NCBI GenBank assembly: GCA_902797455.1 | Contig: CADBTE010000354.1 | Span: forward strand, 1-5,124 | Direction of reading: 5' to 3' | From: an uncultured Planctomycetota bacterium | Lineage (GTDB): Bacteria > Planctomycetota > Planctomycetia > Pirellulales > Thermoguttaceae | Length of the DNA: 5,124 bases | Shown here: positions 1-5,124 of the stretch, in pieces | Numbering within the stretch: the first letter of the stretch is position 1 | How the letters are laid out: each line of letters starts with the position of its first letter | Made by a program: the position numbers and the translations under genes | Notes under the pieces: generated by a model | Seen by the model: the letters and a program-made list of their open reading frames with translations, nothing else | What the model was told of the DNA's origin: nothing | The model's database searches: none

Positions 1-178
1 CCGTGGCCCCCCACCCCGCGGGGCTGCCCGGCAAATCTGCGCGGGAGGAAAAAAGATATCTTAAAGTTCCGCGGACGGAATAACCGATAAGCGTCGACAG
101 AAAGTCGGCTGCCCACTTCCCCCGCTTTGAGGGAGGGGCCGTCGGTATCTCCAGCAATGGAATGACAGGGGATTAAAA

Positions 179-445
179 ATGAACACGAAGGAAAAGGTTA
201 ACCGCTGGACGGTTTGGGGCCTGCTCGCGGCTCTTCTTGTCGGTACGCTGCCGTTGTTTGTCGGCTGTCAGCTCAGCCAGAACGGTCAGACCCTCCCGAG
301 TCCGTACTATCTGGACAACAAGATCCAGTACTTCCCCGCCGGCAACGAGTTCCAGTATCAGGAGGAAGTCGACCGGATGAAGCGCGTGGAAGCGGACAAG
401 AACCTCGACCAGACCGGCGTCTGGCAGCGGTATCAGCAGCAGTAG
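179..445 (+). CDS. Small planctomycete-type lipoprotein, function unknown
   Basis: An 88-residue protein with a lipoprotein signal peptide: a basic N-terminus (K4, K6, R9), a hydrophobic stretch at about residues 15-29, and a lipobox-like LFVGC ending at Cys30, the probable lipidated residue. The position before V-G is Phe rather than the usual Leu, so the lipobox is good but not perfect. The mature part is only about 59 residues, polar and charged. It contains QTLPSPYYLDNKIQYFPAG (residues 37-55), followed by a Glu/Lys/Arg-rich segment that is probably helical. I recall very similar motifs in small, uncharacterised planctomycete proteins; this is memory, not a search. An AGGGG ribosome-binding site at 167-171 lies 7 bases before the ATG and supports this start. 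A hairpin follows the stop codon, and a membrane-protein gene starts 95 bases downstream on the same strand. The function is unknown. An envelope-anchored role is inferred from the signal peptide alone. Confidence 0.8.
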   Translation: MNTKEKVNRWTVWGLLAALLVGTLPLFVGCQLSQNGQTLPSPYYLDNKIQYFPAGNEFQYQEEVDRMKRVEADKNLDQTGVWQRYQQQ

Positions 446-486
446 CGCGCCGAGGCACGCCGCCGCTTCAAAGCCGATATCAAACC

Positions 487-515
487 CGTACGGCCCCCCG
501 CGCGGAGGCCGTACG
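487..515 (+). terminator. Intergenic hairpin, possible weak terminator
   Basis: A perfect 9-bp inverted repeat, CGTACGGCC (487-495) and GGCCGTACG (507-515), encloses an 11-base GC-rich loop. It is followed only by TTTCCCT, so the T-tract is poor for factor-independent termination. It lies between the lipoprotein stop and the ribosome-binding site of the membrane-protein gene. It may terminate or attenuate transcription, or act as a processing or stability element between two co-transcribed genes. Confidence 0.5.
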
Positions 516-529
516 TTTCCCTACATTGT

Positions 530-533
530 GAGG
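530..533 (+). promoter_or_regulatory. Ribosome-binding site that selects the GTG at 541
   Basis: GAGG at 530-533 precedes two in-frame GTG codons, at 535 and 541. The first would leave a gap of only 1 base, too close for initiation. The second has the usual 7-base gap. The protein is therefore more likely to start at 541. Confidence 0.6.
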
Positions 534-540
534 TGTGACG

Positions 541-876
541 GTGATCGACAAGCTCCTTTCGTTGGACTTCTCGGCCGCGGGACAGTCGCTTGTCAACGTC
601 ATCCTCCTTTGGCTCGGTTTTTCGGCCGGAGTGGGGCTGGTGACCCGCCTGATCCTCTTCCCCAGCCGCTGGTGGAAGTCGATCTGGTCGGTCTTTTTGG
701 TCGGCATCGTCGGGAGCTGCCTGGGGCCGCTTCTGCTGACGACGCTGTGCAAGATCGATGTCGAGAAGTTCAACCCGATCAGCATCGCCGGCTTCCTCGT
801 CTCGGTGGCCGCCGCGATCGTGGTGATGATCTTCTACGGCTTTGTCTCGCTGTTTTTCCGCAAGAAGAGCGATTAA
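541..876 (+). CDS. Small three-helix membrane protein, possibly GlsB/YeaQ-like
   Basis: A 111-residue hydrophobic protein starting at GTG 541 and beginning MIDKLLSLDF; a GTG two codons upstream is too close to the GAGG site. Three membrane segments are visible at about residues 17-40, 49-70 and 80-106. A basic loop (RWWK, residues 43-46) lies between the first two, and the tail is basic (RKK, 107-109). The size, three-helix layout and Gly-rich segments (GFSAGVGLVTRLILFP, then GIVGSCLG) resemble the transglycosylase-associated GlsB/YeaQ/YmgE family. That family is usually somewhat shorter (about 80-90 residues), and I cannot confirm membership by eye. The gene is downstream of the lipoprotein on the same strand, separated by 95 bases containing a hairpin, and is followed by a strong terminator, so it is the last gene of its transcript. 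No catalytic motif is visible. The alternative is an orphan membrane protein of no known family. Confidence 0.75.
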   Translation: MIDKLLSLDFSAAGQSLVNVILLWLGFSAGVGLVTRLILFPSRWWKSIWSVFLVGIVGSCLGPLLLTTLCKIDVEKFNPISIAGFLVSVAAAIVVMIFYGFVSLFFRKKSD

Positions 877-914
877 CCACCGGCGGCCAAGCCGGTGAGC
901 GTGTACGAGATAAA

Positions 915-944
915 AAAAGACGCCCCGTTCCGGGAGCGTCTTTT
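915..944. terminator. Bidirectional factor-independent terminator between converging genes
   Basis: The stem AAAAGACGC-CCC (915-926) pairs with GGG-A-GCGTCTTTT (932-944), with one bulged A at 935 and the 5-base loop GTTCC. Read on the plus strand, the stem ends in TTTTCGTTCTTTTC. Read on the minus strand, it ends in a run of seven T (complement of 912-918). It lies 38 bases after the plus-strand membrane-protein gene and 39 bases past the stop of the minus-strand gene, so it can serve both. Confidence 0.88.
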
Positions 945-983
945 CGTTCTTTTCTTGACTTATTTTAAGGAACGCGGCGCCTC

Positions 984-1436
984 TTACCGGGCGTAGTACG
1001 ACAGCTGCTGGCGCGAGGCCTGGAGACGGCGGCGAATGACCGCCGCGACCAGCGACATCATCTTATAGCCGAAGGAGGGATCCTCGTCGCAGATGCGCAG
1101 CAGTTCTTTGCCGTCGACCGACAGGAGCTCGGTGGCGACGCGGCAAATCCCGATCGAGTTGGTCTTGTGCGGGGGAATGACCGACGACCAAAGAAGGTAA
1201 TCCCCCTCGGTGCAGCTGTCGAGCGTCAGGCGGCGGCCGTCTTTGAGCAGGTACTGCACATCGACCTGGCCGGAGACGACCACGAACAGATGCTGCGACT
1301 CTTCGTGCTCGCGGTAGACGATGTCGTTGGCGGCATAATGCTTCAGTTCACAGATTTTCTCGATTTTCGCCAGCGTCTCGGGGTTGACGTCCGGGATATT
1401 CATGTAGCGCGTCAGCGCCGTGACGATCGGTGACAT
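984..1436 (-). CDS. Stand-alone cyclic nucleotide-binding-domain protein (Crp/Fnr-like, no HTH)
   Basis: A 150-residue protein made of one CNB (cNMP_binding) fold and a C-terminal helix. Family features are the beta-barrel start (DIVYREHEESQHLFVVVSGQVDV, residues 38-60, with the conserved Gly56), a turn and strand (KDGRRLTLDSCTEGD, 65-79), and the last strand and helix (VATELLSVDGKELLRICDEDP, 100-120). The long helix at 121-147, ending RRRLQASRQQL, corresponds to the Crp dimerisation helix. The protein stops there, so the winged helix-turn-helix of Crp/Fnr regulators is absent. The phosphate-binding cassette is atypical: GDYLLWSSVIPPHKTNS replaces the Glu and Arg-Ser/Thr signature that holds cAMP. 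I recall a similar WSSxxPP form in a divergent Crp-like subgroup. Ligand binding is therefore uncertain. GGAG at 1443-1446 (minus strand) lies 6 bases before the ATG. The protein is probably cytoplasmic, as no signal peptide is present. It could be a sensor or partner protein rather than a transcription factor. Confidence 0.85.
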   Translation of the reverse strand: MSPIVTALTRYMNIPDVNPETLAKIEKICELKHYAANDIVYREHEESQHLFVVVSGQVDVQYLLKDGRRLTLDSCTEGDYLLWSSVIPPHKTNSIGICRVATELLSVDGKELLRICDEDPSFGYKMMSLVAAVIRRRLQASRQQLSYYAR

Positions 1437-1474
1437 CGGTTACTCCACCAAAAGGTTAGGGCATTGGGTTGAAC

Positions 1475-1490
1475 GGGGGCTTCTCCCCCC
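1475..1490 (-). other. G5/C6 hairpin in the leader of the CNB-domain gene
   Basis: GGGGG (1475-1479) and CCCCCC (1485-1490) form a short strong stem around a CTTCT loop. It lies immediately downstream, on the minus strand, of the terminator at 1496-1521. The four arms of the two hairpins are all G5 or C5-6 runs, so they could pair in alternative ways. No T-tract follows this one, so I do not call it a terminator. Confidence 0.4.
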
Positions 1491-1495
1491 TTAAA

Positions 1496-1521
1496 AAAGA
1501 GGGGGTTCCTCCCCCCTCTTT
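1496..1521 (-). terminator. Factor-independent terminator after the glycosidase gene
   Basis: A perfect 10-bp stem, AAAGAGGGGG (1496-1505) with CCCCCTCTTT (1512-1521), has a 6-base loop. Read on the minus strand it runs directly into TTTTTTAAG, a good T-tract. It lies about 58 bases past the glycosidase stop and 60 bases before the CNB-domain start, so it should separate the two transcripts. Confidence 0.8.
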
Positions 1522-1529
1522 CAAGTGAA

Positions 1530-1558
1530 AGTATAGCTATCCCCGGGGGAAAGAGCAA
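1530..1558 (-). promoter_or_regulatory. Candidate sigma70-like promoter for the CNB-domain gene
   Basis: On the minus strand, TTGCTC (1553-1558) is separated by exactly 17 bases from TATACT (1530-1535). The -10 element matches TATAAT at 5 of 6 positions; the -35 is weak at 3 of 6. Initiation is predicted near 1523, just before the terminator stem, so transcripts from this promoter would begin with that hairpin. In GC-rich DNA a near-consensus -10 at correct spacing is notable, but promoter rules in this lineage are poorly known to me. Confidence 0.3.
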
Positions 1559-1579
1559 GTCCCCCCCGGAGCGATGGCG

Positions 1580-4500
1580 CTACAGGGCGCGCAGCATATT
1601 GCGCAGCAGCCGTTCGGCCGCCGGGTGACCGGGAAGGTTCTCGAGGATCCGCCAGGTACTGATCACCACCCGGCCGCGGCCGACATTCCACGACGCGAGG
1701 GAGAGCCCGGCAGAGTAGCCCATCTGCGTATTGAACGCCCCGGCGATCGCCTCGTCGGGAACAAGGTCCGGGCCGTTGAACGTCAGCTGAGGGATCAGCT
1801 CGCGGTAGAAGAGGTAATCGGAGACGTCGCCGCGGGGGAGCCCCTCGAAGAACGGGCTGTTTTTGGTCCAGTCGTCCTTGTGATAGAGCCAGTTCGGCAG
1901 GTACTCGAAGGTTCCCTTGACCGGCAGCGGCCACAGGGCCGACAGATCATTCCCCACAGCCATCGCGTCCTTGGGCGAGACAAAAAGAACGTGCGCGCCG
2001 CCGTCGACTAATTTCATCAGCTCGGCGTACCCCTGCGCGCTCGGCTGATCGACCTTGCCGACGATGATCCGAAGCCCCTCGGGATTGGCCGCGGCTGTAT
2101 CCAAGAGCGAGACGTCGACCCCCATGCCGCGCAAAAGATCAACCAGCGCCGGATCGCCCCAGACGGCGACGGGAAAGTCGACCGGCGGCAGCGTCGCCGG
2201 GTCGGTCACAAAGAAGCGCTCGTCCCCGCCGCAGGCCGCGGCGTCTTTCTCGAACTCGACACGGAAATGATACTCCCCCTGAGGTCCGGCGACGGGGAAC
2301 GTCTCGTCAAAGATCGGGAGAACCATCGGGTTTTCTTCCCCTTCCGGCGGGACGGGGACGGTGACGGTCCGCACCTCGTCGAAGACACGCTTATTGTCCG
2401 GGCCGGTGACGATGAACCGCGCCGGATAATCCCCCGGAGGGAGAATATCCTCGTTCACCAGAACCGACTCGAACCGCACCTGCGAGCCGCTGAAGCATTG
2501 CACCGGTTCGACGAAATTGCAGAACCTCAGCGGCGCGAACAGGTCGGCCATCACCTCGAGCGTCCCCGGTTTGTACTCGCGCCAGAGGGTCGTCAGCCCC
2601 TCGCCGGAGATCCCTTGGTCGTGGGTTCCCGTCACGCTGTGCGCCACCACGCGGGGGTTGGCGCGGATGGCGTTGATCCCGATTCGGCGCTGCTCGGCCA
2701 TTCGGGCGATCGCCTGCCGGAAGAAATCTTCCGGCCCGTAGAAGGCGTCGTCGAGTTTCCAGCGGTTCCAGTCGGCCATAAAGCCGTCGAGCCGCTGCCG
2801 ATAGTGCTTAGCGTCGGCCGCGCCGGTGGCGTGATTCTGCTCGAACAGCCGCGTCAGCCGGAACAGATCCACCGCGCTTCCGACGCCGTACTCGGAAAGA
2901 AATATCGGGCGGCTGCCGCTTTGGGCGGTCCGCAGCTCCTGGATCACCCCGGCCGTGTGCGGAACCATTTTATAGGGGTGGATATCCGCCAGATCGTTGT
3001 TCCAGGTGACTTCGTTCGGGTTGGCGTAACGCCCCAGCGGCTCGAAACAGAGCTGTTTTTGCCCCAGCGCGAAGAGGGTAAACGCCGATAGATCGGGCCG
3101 CTCGCCGGCGGGCAGATAACCGTACGACCAGACACCGGCGGGATTCGACTCGAAGCCGCAGTCGGCCGTCACGTCGTAGAGCGTCCCGTCCGGGGCGGTG
3201 ATCTTCAGGTCGACCGCCGTGGTATCGCCGTAACCGGCCCCGTCGCCGATGCCGACGACGACCGTAAAAGTCTGCCCGGCGGCAAGATCCAGCTCGCCGC
3301 GGTACTCGGCGCCGGCGCTTTGCGAGGCCAGGTTGAGATCACCCGACCAGATTTTCTCGTCGTCCCCTCGGAACAGGTCGATCGAGACGGTGGCGTGTCC
3401 GTCTTTCACGACGTCGAAGAAGCGCGACTCGATCTTGTACTTCCCCTCGGCCGGAGCGGTAAAGCGCGCCGCGGCGTACTCGCCCCCCGCGTCCCCGGGA
3501 TGCAGGCAGAAGGTTCCCGCCAGCCAGTGGGTGCCGTCGAAATCGAAATCTTTATCGGTACAGTTTTTGATCGCTCCCGGCATGATCGTCCCGAGCGTGC
3601 GTCGCCAGATCGAAAAATCGGCGGTCTTCGGCGTCTCGAGGGCGAACTGATCGAAGCTGCCGCTGTTGAGTATCACCACCCGATCGGGGTCGGCCTTGCG
3701 CACAAGCGGCAGAAGCGAAGAGGCGTAGAGAACCATCTCCGAGTCGGAGGTCTCGTTGAGAAGCCCCCAAATCGCCACGCAGGGGTGATTGCGGTCGCGC
3801 TCGATCATCCCGAGCACCTGATCGGTATAGCGCCCGATCCGTTCGGGGCATTTTTCGTAGCACCAGCCGGCCAGGCACTCGTCGTAGACCATAAACCCGA
3901 CCCGGTCGCACAGATCGAGCTGGAACCGGCGGGGCATCCCGGCGATGTAGCGGATCATATTAAAGCCCATCGCCTTGCAGGTGAGGATATCGCGGCGGTA
4001 CAGGTCGGGGTCCAGCGGCAGACGGTGGGTGATCGGCGAGTCGCTCCCGGAGTGGGAACACTTGAGGTAAATCCGCTTTCCATTGAGCCGGAAGGCGCCG
4101 CGCTCGAACCGGAAATCGCGGAAACCGCACACGGCCGTGCGCAGATCGGTGCCAACGTCGCGCAGCGTCGGTTTCGCGGCGTCGCGGCGATTGCCGCTGG
4201 GGGAGATAAACTCCAGGGCGCTGAGCTTGGCGATGACGGTATAGAGGTTCGGGTCGTTCAGTTCCCAGAGCTTAAAGTCGGGGACGGTAACCTTCGAGGT
4301 GACGACCGATTTTCCCTCGGGGATGACGATCTGAGCGGAAGGATCGCCCGGGAAGAGCGCCCCCCCGTCGGTCGAGGCCGCGGTGAGCGACAGCGCGGCG
4401 GAGATCTTTCCCGGGAGGGTATTCTCAACCGCCGCGCGCGCCTCGATCACCCCGGTTTTCCAGTCGGGAATCAGCTGAAGGTCGGTCATGCGCACCGCGG

Positions 4501-5104
4501 GGACCGCCAGCAGCTCGACCGAGTCGACCAGCCCCCCCGAGGCGTAGCCCGACCCGGGGGAAATAACGTTGGTATTGTTGCGGCGGGGAATATTCGCCAT
4601 CGAAATCCCGTCGATCGGCGTGTCGGCGGCGTTTAAGACCCGGACGGTGAGCCGGTTCGGCTCGCCGCGGGCGGGGTTGAGGGCCCCGGCGGTATCGAGT
4701 TCAAACGCCGCCTCGCCCCCTTCGTGGAAACCGAGGTAGGTTCCGTTGAGCCAGACATCGGCGCGGTATTCCGCCTGCCAGAAGCGCAGAACAACCCGGC
4801 CGTTCTCGTTCGGGTTATCGGGGGTGGGGAAGGTTCTCTCGTACCACGCCAGCCCGTGATAATCGGGCCAGACCTGCTGAATCACGCCGGGGACGGCCAG
4901 CGGCGAGGTTTCGCCCGATTCGCTCAAGGGACGGGCGAACCACTCTTCGTCCTTCCCCGCGTTATCGGGGTCGATCCGGACCTGCCAGGTTCCGTCAAGC
5001 GAGGTCGTCACCGTCGCGGCCGGCAGCGCTTGGGTCAGCGGAGCATTAGTCGACAGCCCAACAAACAAGACGGCGAACAATAGGATCGATTTTTTCACGG
5101 CCAT
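1580..5104 (-). CDS. Secreted glycoside hydrolase family 2 protein with inserted module and C-terminal GATase-like domain
   Basis: A 1174-residue exported glycosidase of the beta-galactosidase/beta-glucuronidase superfamily. A Sec signal peptide (MAVKK, then hydrophobic residues 6-18) probably ends near TQA26. Domains in order: a GH2 sugar-binding jelly roll at about 35-200 (SLDGTWQVRID; WYERTF; DVWLNGTYLGFHEGG); an Ig-like domain at about 203-330; and a TIM barrel at about 332-860. The acid/base is Glu451 in WGLLNETSD and the nucleophile is Glu738 in PIFLSEYGVGS. These are 287 residues apart instead of roughly 75-95 as in LacZ or GusA, because of an insert at about 486-692. A beta-rich region (about 865-970) follows, then a Rossmann/GATase-like domain (about 975-1174, ending GRGRVVISTWRILENL). 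The usual NRHE motif is replaced by CSHSGSDSP (349-357), while the Arg of the GFNxxR strand remains (Arg385), so the substrate cannot be read from homology. AGGAG (5116-5120) lies 11 bases before the ATG. The promoter is outside the window. The gene ends with TAG, followed by a terminator. Confidence 0.93.
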   Translation of the reverse strand: MAVKKSILLFAVLFVGLSTNAPLTQALPAATVTTSLDGTWQVRIDPDNAGKDEEWFARPLSESGETSPLAVPGVIQQVWPDYHGLAWYERTFPTPDNPNENGRVVLRFWQAEYRADVWLNGTYLGFHEGGEAAFELDTAGALNPARGEPNRLTVRVLNAADTPIDGISMANIPRRNNTNVISPGSGYASGGLVDSVELLAVPAVRMTDLQLIPDWKTGVIEARAAVENTLPGKISAALSLTAASTDGGALFPGDPSAQIVIPEGKSVVTSKVTVPDFKLWELNDPNLYTVIAKLSALEFISPSGNRRDAAKPTLRDVGTDLRTAVCGFRDFRFERGAFRLNGKRIYLKCSHSGSDSPITHRLPLDPDLYRRDILTCKAMGFNMIRYIAGMPRRFQLDLCDRVGFMVYDECLAGWCYEKCPERIGRYTDQVLGMIERDRNHPCVAIWGLLNETSDSEMVLYASSLLPLVRKADPDRVVILNSGSFDQFALETPKTADFSIWRRTLGTIMPGAIKNCTDKDFDFDGTHWLAGTFCLHPGDAGGEYAAARFTAPAEGKYKIESRFFDVVKDGHATVSIDLFRGDDEKIWSGDLNLASQSAGAEYRGELDLAAGQTFTVVVGIGDGAGYGDTTAVDLKITAPDGTLYDVTADCGFESNPAGVWSYGYLPAGERPDLSAFTLFALGQKQLCFEPLGRYANPNEVTWNNDLADIHPYKMVPHTAGVIQELRTAQSGSRPIFLSEYGVGSAVDLFRLTRLFEQNHATGAADAKHYRQRLDGFMADWNRWKLDDAFYGPEDFFRQAIARMAEQRRIGINAIRANPRVVAHSVTGTHDQGISGEGLTTLWREYKPGTLEVMADLFAPLRFCNFVEPVQCFSGSQVRFESVLVNEDILPPGDYPARFIVTGPDNKRVFDEVRTVTVPVPPEGEENPMVLPIFDETFPVAGPQGEYHFRVEFEKDAAACGGDERFFVTDPATLPPVDFPVAVWGDPALVDLLRGMGVDVSLLDTAAANPEGLRIIVGKVDQPSAQGYAELMKLVDGGAHVLFVSPKDAMAVGNDLSALWPLPVKGTFEYLPNWLYHKDDWTKNSPFFEGLPRGDVSDYLFYRELIPQLTFNGPDLVPDEAIAGAFNTQMGYSAGLSLASWNVGRGRVVISTWRILENLPGHPAAERLLRNMLRAL
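3029..3649 (-). other. Inserted beta-sandwich-like module within the GH2 catalytic barrel
   Basis: Residues of about 486-692 of the glycosidase lie in the loop after barrel strand 5 (RVVILNSGSFD) and before the segment leading to strand 6 (NPNEVTW...DIHPY). The insert reads as alternating strands. Landmarks are FSIW (497-500), LHPG (534-537), ARFTAPAEGKYKI (546-558), ELDLAAGQTFTVVVG (604-618), and then NPAGVWSYGY (654-663) with SAFTLF (673-678). I recognise both motif sets from a non-catalytic module found in planctomycete and PEP-CTERM-type exported proteins, where NPxGxWSYG normally comes first. Function is unknown; carbohydrate binding is only an inference from the beta-sandwich character and the host enzyme. 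Confidence 0.6.
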
Positions 5105-5124
5105 AGAACAAACGACTCCTGTCG

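Noticed and set aside
14..23. CCCCGCGGGG palindrome at the left edge
   Set aside because: It is short, has no loop and no T-tract, and lies in a run of G and C where such palindromes arise by chance.
1..90. Open frames reaching in from the left edge that could be the end of an upstream gene
   Set aside because: Two plus-strand frames stay open for 60-90 bases, but their translations show no recognisable sequence and nothing chooses between them.
77..106. GGAATAACC followed by GTC, resembling an ECF sigma-factor promoter for the lipoprotein gene
   Set aside because: The -10 part is only a GTC triplet at a slightly long spacing. With such short motifs a chance match is likely.
116..136. CTTCCC/GGGAGG imperfect hairpin in the lipoprotein leader
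   Set aside because: It has only six pairs, one of them G-U, with a 9-base loop and no sign of a riboswitch or terminator context.
528..968. A 146-codon plus-strand open frame overlapping the membrane-protein gene
   Set aside because: It is out of frame with a convincing three-helix membrane protein, is Arg/Gly/Pro-rich, and runs through the terminator at 915-944.
1521..1934. A minus-strand open frame overlapping the 3' end of the glycosidase and the intergenic gap
   Set aside because: It is a frame-shifted shadow of the glycosidase C-terminal domain, with an Arg/Pro/Ala-rich translation and no start signal.
3320..4636. A 438-codon plus-strand open frame opposite the glycosidase
   Set aside because: It is the antisense of a clear GH2 catalytic gene. 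Its translation is rich in Arg, Gly, His and Val with no domain pattern, as expected from GC-rich codon bias on the opposite strand. The same applies to the plus-strand frame at 2267-3091.

Overview
The window is a GC-rich bacterial fragment with four genes that can be supported. It most likely comes from Planctomycetota or a close relative in the PVC group. The evidence is a short lipoprotein carrying a QTLPSPYYL...QYFPAG signature that I recall from planctomycete genomes, a very large secreted family 2 glycoside hydrolase of a type I associate with that phylum, and the overall high GC. The assignment is based on recall and was not searched.

Layout: bases 1-178 hold no gene I can support. 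A plus-strand pair follows: an 88-residue lipoprotein (179-445), an intergenic hairpin, and a 111-residue three-helix membrane protein (541-876, GTG start). A strong bidirectional terminator (915-944) separates this pair from two genes on the minus strand. The first is a stand-alone cyclic-nucleotide-binding-fold protein without a DNA-binding domain (984-1436). The second, transcribed ahead of it, is a 1174-residue secreted glycosidase (1580-5104) that fills about 70 percent of the window. The gap between these two genes (1437-1579) contains a minus-strand terminator, a second G/C hairpin and a candidate promoter, so the small gene is probably transcribed separately from the glycosidase.

Nothing in the window ties the four genes into one pathway. 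The lipoprotein and membrane protein look like small envelope components. The glycosidase is an exported carbohydrate-degrading enzyme. The CNB-fold protein may be a sensor or a partner of a regulator encoded elsewhere. I see no CRISPR array, transposon, tRNA, rRNA or phage gene. The most unusual feature is the catalytic domain of the glycosidase. The acid/base and nucleophile glutamates are 287 residues apart because a beta-sandwich-like module of about 200 residues sits between them, and the two halves of that module appear in the opposite order from the one I know in other proteins.
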